Of a stretch of 10,168 nt of DNA, positions 5,877 to 10,168 are shown piece by piece. Each line of letters starts with the position of its first letter. Within the stretch, counting starts at the first letter, position 1. The notes below the pieces were generated by a model. That model was not told the DNA's origin and made no database searches. It worked only from the letters and a program-made list of their open reading frames with translations. The position numbers were made by a program, and so were the translations under genes. The stretch spans positions 1 through 10,168 of the forward strand of contig CAKTZP010000072.1 in the NCBI GenBank assembly GCA_934636045.1, read 5' to 3'. This DNA comes from an uncultured Oscillospiraceae bacterium. GTDB taxonomy: Bacteria; Bacillota; Clostridia; Oscillospirales; Oscillospiraceae.

Positions 5877-7969
5877 GATAACGCCTCCGAATTCTTCTTT
5901 TTCCCAATTTTTGTCATACCGATCGTCGTCTTGCAGACGAGCTTATCGCACAGCATCAGCAGCGCCGGGAGAATGAAAATCACGCACAGCATGCTGACCA
6001 CTGCGCCGCGCGCCATCAGCATGCACATGGAGCTGATGATGTCGATGTCCGAATAGACCGCCACGCCGAAGGTCGCTGCGAACAGGCCCATACCGGATAC
6101 GATAATCGACGGAATAGACGCCGCCAGCGCCGTCGTCACAGACTCGCGCTTGCCCGCGCCGCCGATCCGCTCGGTCTTATAGCGCGTGGTCATCAGAATC
6201 GCGTAGTCCACCGTCGCGCCCAGCTGGATCGTGCTGATGCAGATCGGCGCGATGAACGGCAGCGACTGTCCCAGATAGTGCGGCAGGCCGAGGTTGATGA
6301 AAATGGCCAGTTCGATGACTGCGATCAGGATGAACGGCAGCGAAATGCTCTTTTCCACGAGGAGGATGATGATAAAGATGGCCAGAATCGACACCGTGTT
6401 GACCACGCGGAAGTCGCGGTCGGTCGTTTCGATCATATCCTTCATGCACGGCGCCTCGCCGATGAGCATGCCGTTTTCGTCATACTTTTTCAGGATGGCA
6501 TTCAGCGCGTCCACCTGTTCGTTGACCGCGTCGCTTGCGACCTTGTATTCCGAGTTGATGAGCAGCAGCTCCCAGCGATCGCTCTTAAGGATGCTGCGGA
6601 TGCTGTCCGGCAGGATCTCCTCCGGCACAGACGCGCCGACGACGGATTCCAGCCCGAGGACATACTTCACGCCGTCCACCCGCTCCATTTCATCGATCAT
6701 GCTGCGCACGTCCTTCGTCGGCAGATCGGCGCTGACCAGCAGCATATGCGTCGAAGCGATGTCAAACTCCTCCGACAGCTTGGTGTTGGCAATCACATAC
6801 TCGATATCCTCCGGCAGGCACTGCCCCATGTCATAATAGACCTCGTCGTTGGTTCTGTTATAGCCGTAGAGTGCCGGAGCGACCAGCAGCGCAAAGATGG
6901 CCAGGAAGACCGGGAACGCCTTTGTCACCTTGCCCGCAAAGCGCTTCATATTCGGCAGCAGCGAACGGTGGCGCGTCTTTTGCAGCGGCTTGTCAAACAC
7001 GAGGATCAGCGACGGCAAAACCGTCACGCAGCCCAAAACACCGAACAGCACGCCCTTGGCCATCACAATGCCGAGGTCGCGGCCAAGCGTGAAGGTCATG
7101 AAGCACAGCGCCGCAAAGCCCGCGATCGTCGTCAGAGAGCTCCCCACCACGCTGGTCAGTGTTTCGCTGATGGCGCTCGTCATTGCCTCGCAATGGTCGT
7201 CGCACTGCTCGCAGTGGGCGTTGTAGCTGTGCCAAAGGAAAATGGAATAGTCCATCGTAACTGCCAGCTGTAAGACCGCGGAGAGCGCCTTGGTAATGTA
7301 CGAAATTTCACCGAAGAAGTAGTTCGTGCCGAGGTTCAGCAGGATCATCATACCGATCGATGCAAGAAACACGAACGGGATCAGCCAGCCGTCGAGGAAA
7401 ATCAGCATTGCGAGGCACGCAAAGAGCACCGCAAGGCCGACATAGATCGGCTCCTCGCGCTCGCACAGATCCTTCAGGTCGGTGACCAGCGCCGACATGC
7501 CGGAGACGAAGCACTGCTTGCCTGCAATCGAGCGAAGCTCGCGAATTGCATCCATCGTCACGTCCGCGCTCGTCGCGCTGTCGAAGAACACCGCGACCAG
7601 CGTCGAGTGCTCGGTATTAAACTCATTGTAAAGCTTTTCCGGCAGCAGCTCCATCGGGATGGACAGGTCGGCCAGCGAGGCATAGCTCACGACGCTCTCG
7701 ACATGCTCGACCTGCTCAAATTTCTCGCAGAGCGCTGCGACGTCCTTCTGCGGCATGTCCTCGACTACGATCAGCGAGAACGCGCCCTTGCCGAAATCCT
7801 CCAGCAGCTCCTCCTGTCCGATGACCGTGTCCATATCGTCCGGCAGATAGTCGAGCATGTCATAATTGATCCGGGTACCCGCCATGCCGAGCACGGCCGG
7901 GATCATCAGCACCAGCGTGACGATCAGGATCGGCACCCGGAGCTTTACAACTCCTTTTGAAAAGCGCAT
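5873..7969 (-). CDS. MMPL/RND superfamily transporter
   Basis: A 698-residue polytopic membrane protein with the duplicated RND layout: one span, a large extracellular loop, five spans, then the same again. Visible spans: about 12-30, 176-193, 196-214, 227-246, 279-293, 303-325; then 351-369, 524-538, 543-561, 571-597, 617-637 and 649-674. Both halves carry the acidic span motif expected for proton coupling, TMDY (Asp240) and TVDY (Asp588). Extracellular loops hold the paired LDYLPDDMD and GQCLPEDIE segments. Known members export lipids, siderophores or peptides; the substrate here is unknown. An in-frame upstream start at 8020 exists, but 7969 is preferred because AAGGGGGAG lies just before it and the family begins with a short Arg/Lys-rich stretch before span 1. 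It is first in an operon with the heptad-repeat protein. Odd feature: a Cys/His-rich cytoplasmic loop, AHCEQCDDHCE (residues 251-261), between spans 4 and 5. Confidence 0.93.
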   Translation of the reverse strand: MRFSKGVVKLRVPILIVTLVLMIPAVLGMAGTRINYDMLDYLPDDMDTVIGQEELLEDFGKGAFSLIVVEDMPQKDVAALCEKFEQVEHVESVVSYASLADLSIPMELLPEKLYNEFNTEHSTLVAVFFDSATSADVTMDAIRELRSIAGKQCFVSGMSALVTDLKDLCEREEPIYVGLAVLFACLAMLIFLDGWLIPFVFLASIGMMILLNLGTNYFFGEISYITKALSAVLQLAVTMDYSIFLWHSYNAHCEQCDDHCEAMTSAISETLTSVVGSSLTTIAGFAALCFMTFTLGRDLGIVMAKGVLFGVLGCVTVLPSLILVFDKPLQKTRHRSLLPNMKRFAGKVTKAFPVFLAIFALLVAPALYGYNRTNDEVYYDMGQCLPEDIEYVIANTKLSEEFDIASTHMLLVSADLPTKDVRSMIDEMERVDGVKYVLGLESVVGASVPEEILPDSIRSILKSDRWELLLINSEYKVASDAVNEQVDALNAILKKYDENGMLIGEAPCMKDMIETTDRDFRVVNTVSILAIFIIILLVEKSISLPFILIAVIELAIFINLGLPHYLGQSLPFIAPICISTIQLGATVDYAILMTTRYKTERIGGAGKRESVTTALAASIPSIIVSGMGLFAATFGVAVYSDIDIISSMCMLMARGAVVSMLCVIFILPALLMLCDKLVCKTTIGMTKIGKKKNSEALS

Positions 7970-8000
7970 GTTACGCTCCCCCTTCCTTATTTGCTTCCCT

Positions 8001-8006
8001 AGTATA
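8001..8006 (-). promoter_or_regulatory. Candidate -10 box for the MMPL operon
   Basis: On the minus strand TATACT (8006-8001) lies about 30 bases upstream of the transporter start and directly downstream of a minus-strand terminator, the expected place for a new promoter. The region 17 bases further upstream (TTTCTT, inside the terminator's T-tract) is a poor -35 box, so an activator or a different sigma factor may be involved. Uncertain. Confidence 0.35.
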
Positions 8007-8018
8007 CCGGCTGCGGGC

Positions 8019-8047
8019 AAAAAAAGAAACGGGCACTGCCATGCCCG
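8019..8047 (-). terminator. Rho-independent terminator on minus strand (end of the small-protein transcript)
   Basis: On the minus strand CGGGCA (8047-8042), loop TGGCAG, TGCCCG (8035-8030), then TTTCTTTTTTT (8029-8019). It would end transcription that started at the strong promoter near 8605-8633 and passed the 61-residue gene and the palindromic repeats. It isolates the MMPL operon from that transcript. Confidence 0.8.
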
Positions 8048-8139
8048 CTGACGGAATTTCAGTCACCCCCACCCCTCTGCCCGACTTTTAGGCAAACCCC
8101 CTCCCCTGCACAAATCGCCGCAGCGCCTTGGCTCCCTGT

Positions 8140-8172
8140 GTAGGGCGGGCCGATGTGGGCATCGGCCCCTAC
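8140..8172. repeat. GTAGGG-ended palindrome inserted in a truncated second repeat
   Basis: Arms GTAGGG-GCCGATG and CATCGGC-CCCTAC pair over 13 bases, with a 3-base bulge (CGG, 8146-8148) in the left arm and a TGGG loop. Immediately to its left is CTTGGCTCCCT (8127-8137), which is the beginning of the element found complete at 8248-8270. The copy here stops exactly where the GTAGGG palindrome begins, as expected if the palindrome inserted into, or replaced, the rest of that copy. Confidence 0.7.
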
Positions 8173-8247
8173 ATGGTGCACGCTTCCGACTTCAGCCTGT
8201 AGGGGACGGCGTCCTCGACGTCCCGTCCCCTGCGCCGCAGTGCGCCC

Positions 8248-8294
8248 CTTGGCTCCCTCTCTGAGGGAGCTGTCAGCGAAGCTGACTGAAGGAG
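8248..8294. repeat. CTTGGCTCCCT-type double-hairpin repeat
   Basis: Two hairpins in tandem: GCTCCCTC-TCT-GAGGGAGC (8252-8270) and GTCAGC-GAA-GCTGAC (8272-8286), then TGAAGGAG. I recall this arrangement as a common dispersed repeat of Oscillospiraceae-like genomes, sometimes in or near genes. No coding potential and no obvious T-tract. Confidence 0.72.
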
Positions 8295-8372
8295 TCCCCG
8301 CGCCGCAGCGCGCGTCTCGATGCGGTTTGCAGCAACATCGATGCTGCAAACGCGGGCGCTCGATGAGCGCCC

Positions 8373-8558
8373 CTACGACGTAACCGGAACAATTTTCGTT
8401 TTCCCGGAGGATTCTTCGCCGTTTTCGGCCTCCTCGCAGGCTGCCAGATACGCTTCCTCGCATTCCTGCTGCGCCGTGATCAGCAGCCGGATCGCCGCCT
8501 CGGTGGCACGAAACATCCGCAAATACAGCTCCTTATCATTCACTGCTTCCGTTTTCAT
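8373..8558 (-). CDS. 61-residue acidic helical protein divergent from an XRE regulator, function unknown
   Basis: A small protein, almost entirely helix-forming (LYLRMFRATEAAIRLLITAQQECEEAYLAACEEAE), acidic, with no signal peptide or membrane span. I have an impression of similar short proteins beside XRE regulators in clostridia but cannot name the family. The gene is probably real: GGGAAGGAG lies about nine bases before ATG at 8558, and a near-consensus promoter with operator-like sites stands upstream. It diverges from the XRE gene with 115 bases between starts, suggesting that the regulator controls it and that the two act together, perhaps as regulator and modulator; that is inference. 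Oddly, its last codons and TAG stop (8373-8375) lie at the CCCCTAC end of a palindromic repeat, so the natural C-terminus may have been altered by the repeat. Confidence 0.65.
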   Translation of the reverse strand: MKTEAVNDKELYLRMFRATEAAIRLLITAQQECEEAYLAACEEAENGEESSGKTKIVPVTS

Positions 8559-8581
8559 CTGCGTGTTCTCCTTCCCTTAAA

Positions 8582-8596
8582 TTTGGTTTTGCTAAA
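8582..8596. promoter_or_regulatory. Imperfect operator copy (site 2)
   Basis: TTTGGTTTTGCTAAA matches the 15-base core of site 1 (TTTGGTATTACCAAA) at 12 positions and is itself a degenerate dyad. Centre-to-centre distance is 29 bp, close to three helical turns, so two dimers could sit on the same face. It covers about +2 to +16 of the small-gene transcript. Confidence 0.65.
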
Positions 8597-8604
8597 TATA
8601 TTTC

Positions 8605-8633
8605 ATTATATTTGGTATTACCAAATATATCAA
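8605..8633 (-). promoter_or_regulatory. Near-consensus promoter of the 61-residue gene
   Basis: On the minus strand TTGATA (8633-8628), 17-base spacer, TATAAT (8610-8605); predicted start near 8598. The spacer is almost wholly occupied by a perfect palindrome, so a bound dimer would block RNA polymerase. Confidence 0.88.
8607..8629. promoter_or_regulatory. Perfect 23-bp palindromic operator (site 1)
   Basis: TATATTTGGTA (8607-8617), central T, TACCAAATATA (8619-8629): 11-base arms with no mismatch. It covers the spacer and touches both boxes of the minus-strand promoter. Symmetry about one base with TTTGGTA half-sites fits a homodimeric helix-turn-helix repressor, most simply the XRE protein encoded 45 bases away. 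Confidence 0.8.
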
Positions 8634-8645
8634 CCCCAATCCACC

Positions 8646-8651
8646 TATAAT
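8646..8651 (+). promoter_or_regulatory. Candidate -10 box for the XRE gene
   Basis: TATAAT at 8646-8651 on the plus strand would start transcription near 8658, leaving a 16-base leader that contains the ribosome binding site. No good -35 box lies 16-18 bases upstream. The alternative is TTGGTT (8583-8588), 18 bases, TATATT (8607-8612), which would overlap both operator sites and start near 8619. Both are plausible; the second would give autorepression. Confidence 0.45.
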
Positions 8652-8673
8652 TCAGGTAATGGGGGTGCATTTT

Positions 8674-8922
8674 ATGAAAATACGAAAGCTCGCGCTGGGT
8701 GACCGCAATTTGGTGGGCGCGCGGGTAACGCAGGCGCGGCTTGCGATGGGGATGAAGCAGGTCGAGCTGTTGGCCAAGCTTCAGCTGGCCGGAGTCGACC
8801 TGAGCGTGCCCGCACTTTCCCTTCTGGAAGGGCAAAAGCGCCCTGTGACGGATATCGAGCTGGTCGCGCTGGCGGATATCCTGCACGTGTCCGTCGATTG
8901 GCTGCTCGGCCGCGAAGACTAG
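8674..8922 (+). CDS. XRE-family (Cro/CI-type) helix-turn-helix transcriptional regulator
   Basis: An 82-residue protein that is essentially one DNA-binding domain: the GARVTQARLAMGMKQVELL stretch (helices 1-2, residues 15-33), then VDLSVPALSLLEG (recognition helix, about 41-53), QKRPVTDIELVALADIL, and the typical ending VSVDWLLGRED. No sensor, oligomerisation or protease domain is attached, as in small Cro-like repressors. ATG at 8674 is preferred over the in-frame ATG at 8659 because GGGGGTG (8661-8667) lies seven bases before it. It diverges from the 61-residue gene, and two related palindromes between them are probable binding sites; it is likely to repress that gene and possibly itself. 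It ends at its own terminator. DNA target and signal are inferred, not seen. Confidence 0.9.
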   Translation: MKIRKLALGDRNLVGARVTQARLAMGMKQVELLAKLQLAGVDLSVPALSLLEGQKRPVTDIELVALADILHVSVDWLLGRED

Positions 8923-8925
8923 CAC

Positions 8926-8961
8926 AAAACCGCACGGGATTTTCTTATCTCGTGCGGTTTT
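8926..8961 (+). terminator. Terminator of the XRE gene
   Basis: AAAACCGCACG (8926-8936) and CGTGCGGTTTT (8951-8961) form an 11-bp stem around a 14-base loop, with the T-run at the end of the stem. It lies four bases after the stop codon. The A-run on the other side makes it potentially bidirectional. Confidence 0.85.
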
Positions 8962-8970
8962 CTATACAAG

Positions 8971-8999
8971 AAAAAAGCGGGGCGGTCGTTACCGCCCCG
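8971..8999 (-). terminator. Terminator of rubrerythrin
   Basis: On the minus strand CGGGGCGGT (8999-8991), loop AACG, ACCGCCCCG (8986-8978), a C, then TTTTTT (8976-8971): a strong intrinsic terminator just after the rubrerythrin stop. Confidence 0.92.
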
Positions 9000-9005
9000 T
9001 GTTGC

Positions 9006-9545
9006 TCAATAATTCTTTTCGCTGATTTCAAAATAGCTCTGCGGATGGGCGCAGACCGGACAAACCTCCGGAGCCTTCGTGCCGACGACGATGTGCCCGC
9101 AGTTGCGGCACTCCCAGACCTTGACCTCGCTCTTTTCAAACACCTGTGCGGTTTCGAGATTTTGCAGCAGCGCGCGATAGCGCTCCTCATGGTGCTTTTC
9201 AATCTCGCCGACCGCGCGGAACTTTTCCGCCAGCTCGGGGAAGCCCTCAGCCTCCGCTGTCTTGGCAAAGCCGTCGTACATGTCCGTCCATTCGTAGTTC
9301 TCGCCCGCAGCGGCCGCTGCGAGATTCGCCTTCGTGTCGCCGATGCCCGCCAGCTCCTTGAACCACAGCTTCGCGTGTTCCTTTTCGTTCTCCGCGGTCT
9401 TTAGGAAAATCGCTGCCATCTGCTCGTAGCCTTCCTTTTTCGCCACAGATGCAAAATACGTGTACTTATTTCGCGCCTGCGATTCGCCCGAGAAGGCCTC
9501 CCGCAAATTTTTCTCCGTCTGCGTGCCTGCATACTTCGTTTTCAT
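9006..9545 (-). CDS. rbr: Rubrerythrin
   Basis: A 179-residue cytoplasmic diiron protein that reduces hydrogen peroxide, protecting anaerobes from oxidative stress; electrons come from NAD(P)H through a reductase and rubredoxin-type centres. The N-terminal ferritin-like four-helix domain has all expected iron ligands: Glu21 (SGESQARN), Glu54 and His57 (NEKEHAK), Glu82 and Glu85 (GENYE), Glu116 and His119 ([10 protein letters not shown]). The C-terminal rubredoxin domain has two CxxC pairs, Cys146/Cys149 and Cys162/Cys165, for one Fe(SCys)4 centre. Length and order are those of classical rubrerythrin. ATG at 9545 has GGAGG at 9558-9554, eight bases upstream; the frame stays open to 9635, but that extension begins upstream of the predicted transcription start. 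Single-gene transcript with its own promoter and terminator. A PerR box was looked for and not convincingly found. Confidence 0.97.
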   Translation of the reverse strand: MKTKYAGTQTEKNLREAFSGESQARNKYTYFASVAKKEGYEQMAAIFLKTAENEKEHAKLWFKELAGIGDTKANLAAAAAGENYEWTDMYDGFAKTAEAEGFPELAEKFRAVGEIEKHHEERYRALLQNLETAQVFEKSEVKVWECRNCGHIVVGTKAPEVCPVCAHPQSYFEISEKNY

Positions 9546-9612
9546 TGCCGCAACCTCCGTATTCCAAAAATTCAGCTGGCCGCCGCATTTTGCGCAGCAG
9601 CCTACTGAAGTT

Positions 9613-9641
9613 ATTATACCAAGCCGGTGCGGCAATTACAA
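9613..9641 (-). promoter_or_regulatory. Sigma-A promoter for rubrerythrin
   Basis: On the minus strand TTGTAA (9641-9636), 17-base spacer, TATAAT (9618-9613). Predicted start near 9606, giving a leader of about 60 bases before ATG at 9545. Confidence 0.85.
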
Positions 9642-9761
9642 GACCTCTCTCTTGACACATAGAATAAGGCAATAGGATCTAAGCCCAGTATCCCAATCTT
9701 TGCCGATAAATATACCCCTTCCTCCGATTCCTTTTCTAATCGTTCACGGGCGAAGCAGCGC

Positions 9762-9794
9762 AAAAAACGGCTGTCCACAAGGGACAGCCGTTTT
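9762..9794 (-). terminator. Terminator of tuf
   Basis: A perfect 13-bp stem, AAAACGGCTGTCC and GGACAGCCGTTTT (9794-9782 and 9776-9764 on the minus strand), with a 5-base loop and a run of six T (9767-9762). It lies ten bases beyond the tuf stop codon and is strong, as expected for a highly expressed translation gene. Confidence 0.95.
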
Positions 9795-9804
9795 GAAGAG
9801 AAAA

Positions 9805-10168
9805 TTACTCGTTGATGCCGATAACGACGCCGGAGCCGACAGTACGGCCGCCCTCGCGGATAGCGAAGCGGAGGTTCTTCTCGATAGCGATCGGGGTGAT
9901 CAGCTCAACATCCATATCGATGTTGTCGCCGGGCATGCACATCTCGACGCCTTCGGGAAGGCTGATGATGCCGGTAACGTCAGTGGTACGGAAATAGAAC
10001 TGCGGACGATAGTTGTTGAAGAACGGGGTGTGACGGCCGCCTTCTTCCTTGCTCAGGACGTAAACCGGCCCTTGAACTTGGTGTGGGGATGAATGGAGCC
10101 GGGCTTCGCCAGAACCTGGCCACGCTCGATGCTCTTCTTGTCCACGCCGCGAAGCAGAGCGCCGATGT
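9805..10168 (-). CDS. tuf: Elongation factor Tu, C-terminal part, with a one-base frameshift
   Basis: The minus strand encodes the end of EF-Tu domain 2 and domain 3: [33 protein letters not shown], then after a frame change [53 protein letters not shown], and [17 protein letters not shown] ending VIGINE. EF-Tu is the GTPase that delivers aminoacyl-tRNA to the ribosome. About 120 codons are inside the window; the GTPase domain lies beyond the right edge. Between codon GGC (10070-10068) and GTT-TAC there are only two bases (10067-10066) where the family has one codon, usually Gln here, so the frame shifts and the literal reading ends at a TGA four codons later (GRFTS-stop). Both sides are otherwise intact and highly conserved. 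A sequencing or assembly error is the simplest reading because tuf is essential; a decaying second copy is the alternative. Confidence 0.93.
   Translation of the reverse strand, partial: HRRSASRRGQEEHRAWPGSGEARLHSSPHQVQGPVYVLSKEEGGRHTPFFNNYRPQFYFRTTDVTGIISLPEGVEMCMPGDNIDMDVELITPIAIEKNLRFAIREGGRTVGSGVVIGINE

Larger units (their letters stand above)
8116..8376. repeat. Cluster of short interspersed palindromic repeats, gene-free
   Basis: No convincing gene lies between the terminator and the small gene; open frames here are products of repeat composition. At least four dyads are packed together. (1) 8140-8172: GTAGGG...CCCTAC ends, GCCGATG/CATCGGC arms, TGGG loop. (2) 8201-8231: AGGGGACGG/CCGTCCCCT with an inner CGTC/GACG. 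(3) 8252-8286: GCTCCCTC/GAGGGAGC followed by GTCAGC/GCTGAC. (4) 8325-8372: GTTTGCAGC/GCTGCAAAC followed by GGGCGCTC/GAGCGCCC, closing with CCCCTAC. The short tag CGCCGCAGYGC occurs three times (8116, 8233, 8301). Element 3 and the GTAGGGG-type ends resemble intergenic repeats I know from clostridial gut genomes; they behave like REP/BIME-type elements, possibly mobilised in trans. No transposase is in the window. Confidence 0.82.

Noticed and set aside
4146..6056. 636-codon open frame antisense to the heptad-repeat gene and the end of the transporter
   Set aside because: The translation is low-complexity Leu/His/Arg/Gly sequence from the opposite strand of a real gene with signal peptide and coupled start; codon-bias shadow.
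6278..7273. 331-codon open frame antisense to the MMPL transporter
   Set aside because: Composition shadow of a clear membrane transporter; no start signal and no recognisable domain.
8116..8376. CRISPR array
   Set aside because: The palindromes differ from each other in sequence, spacing is irregular and there are no spacers of uniform length between identical repeats; no cas genes nearby.
8059..8463. 134-codon minus-strand frame across the palindromic repeats
   Set aside because: It is assembled from repeat sequence and overlaps the better-supported 61-residue gene in another frame.
9608..9625. PerR box over the rubrerythrin promoter
   Set aside because: TATAATAA gives only one half-site; the second half of the expected TTATAATNATTATAA dyad is missing.
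9546..9635. N-terminal extension of rubrerythrin containing GCCAKCGG, suggesting an extra metal site
   Set aside because: The frame begins upstream of the predicted transcription start and overlaps the promoter; GGAGG eight bases before 9545 and the family's normal length favour the short form.
9652..9678. Plus-strand promoter TTGACA ... TAGGAT
   Set aside because: Spacer is only 15 bases, the -10 is poor, and nothing is encoded downstream on the plus strand before the tuf terminator.
9700..10092. 130-codon plus-strand frame opposite tuf
   Set aside because: Antisense of highly conserved EF-Tu sequence and its terminator.

Overview
The window looks like chromosomal DNA of a GC-rich, anaerobic, low-oxygen-adapted Firmicute, most likely a gut clostridium of the Oscillospiraceae type. 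Evidence: strong GGAGG ribosome binding sites, textbook sigma-A promoters, a two-domain rubrerythrin, a clostridial-type EF-Tu C-terminus, and intergenic palindromes of the GTAGGGG...CCCCTAC and GGCTCCCTC...GAGGGAGCC kinds that I associate with this group. The taxonomic call is inference from style, not a database match.

Layout from left to right. At 1-51 a tRNA-Thr(UGU) runs off the left edge on the minus strand, behind a consensus promoter (72-100). At 195-1523 (+) is an RsmF-type rRNA m5C methyltransferase. At 1704-2996 (+) is murA, with its own consensus promoter and an 80-base leader, followed by a 211-residue UPF0126/TRIC-like membrane protein (3059-3694) behind an intergenic hairpin that could attenuate read-through. 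A shared terminator (3699-3738) separates these from a convergent two-gene minus-strand operon: an MMPL/RND-type transporter (7969 to 5873) translationally coupled through an ATGA overlap to a secreted protein with Leu/Gly heptad repeats (5876 to 3744). From about 8116 to 8376 there is no gene but a dense cluster of short palindromic repeats, some apparently nested.

Next comes a small regulatory module. A 61-residue acidic helical protein (8558 to 8373, minus) diverges from an 82-residue XRE-family regulator (8674-8922, plus). The strong promoter of the small gene carries a perfect 23-bp palindrome in its spacer and a second, imperfect copy 29 bp away over the transcription start, the expected layout for repression by the XRE protein. 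Then come a terminator pair, rubrerythrin (9545 to 9006, minus) with a strong promoter, an unexplained gap of about 120 bases, and the 3' end of tuf (EF-Tu, minus) running off the right edge.

Most of the window is ordinary core genome. The parts worth a second look are the XRE/small-protein operator region, the nested palindromic repeats and the way one of them supplies the small gene's stop codon, the Cys/His-rich loop in the transporter and its coupled heptad-repeat partner, and a one-base deletion that breaks the tuf reading frame. I did not find convincing evidence of a wholly new system.
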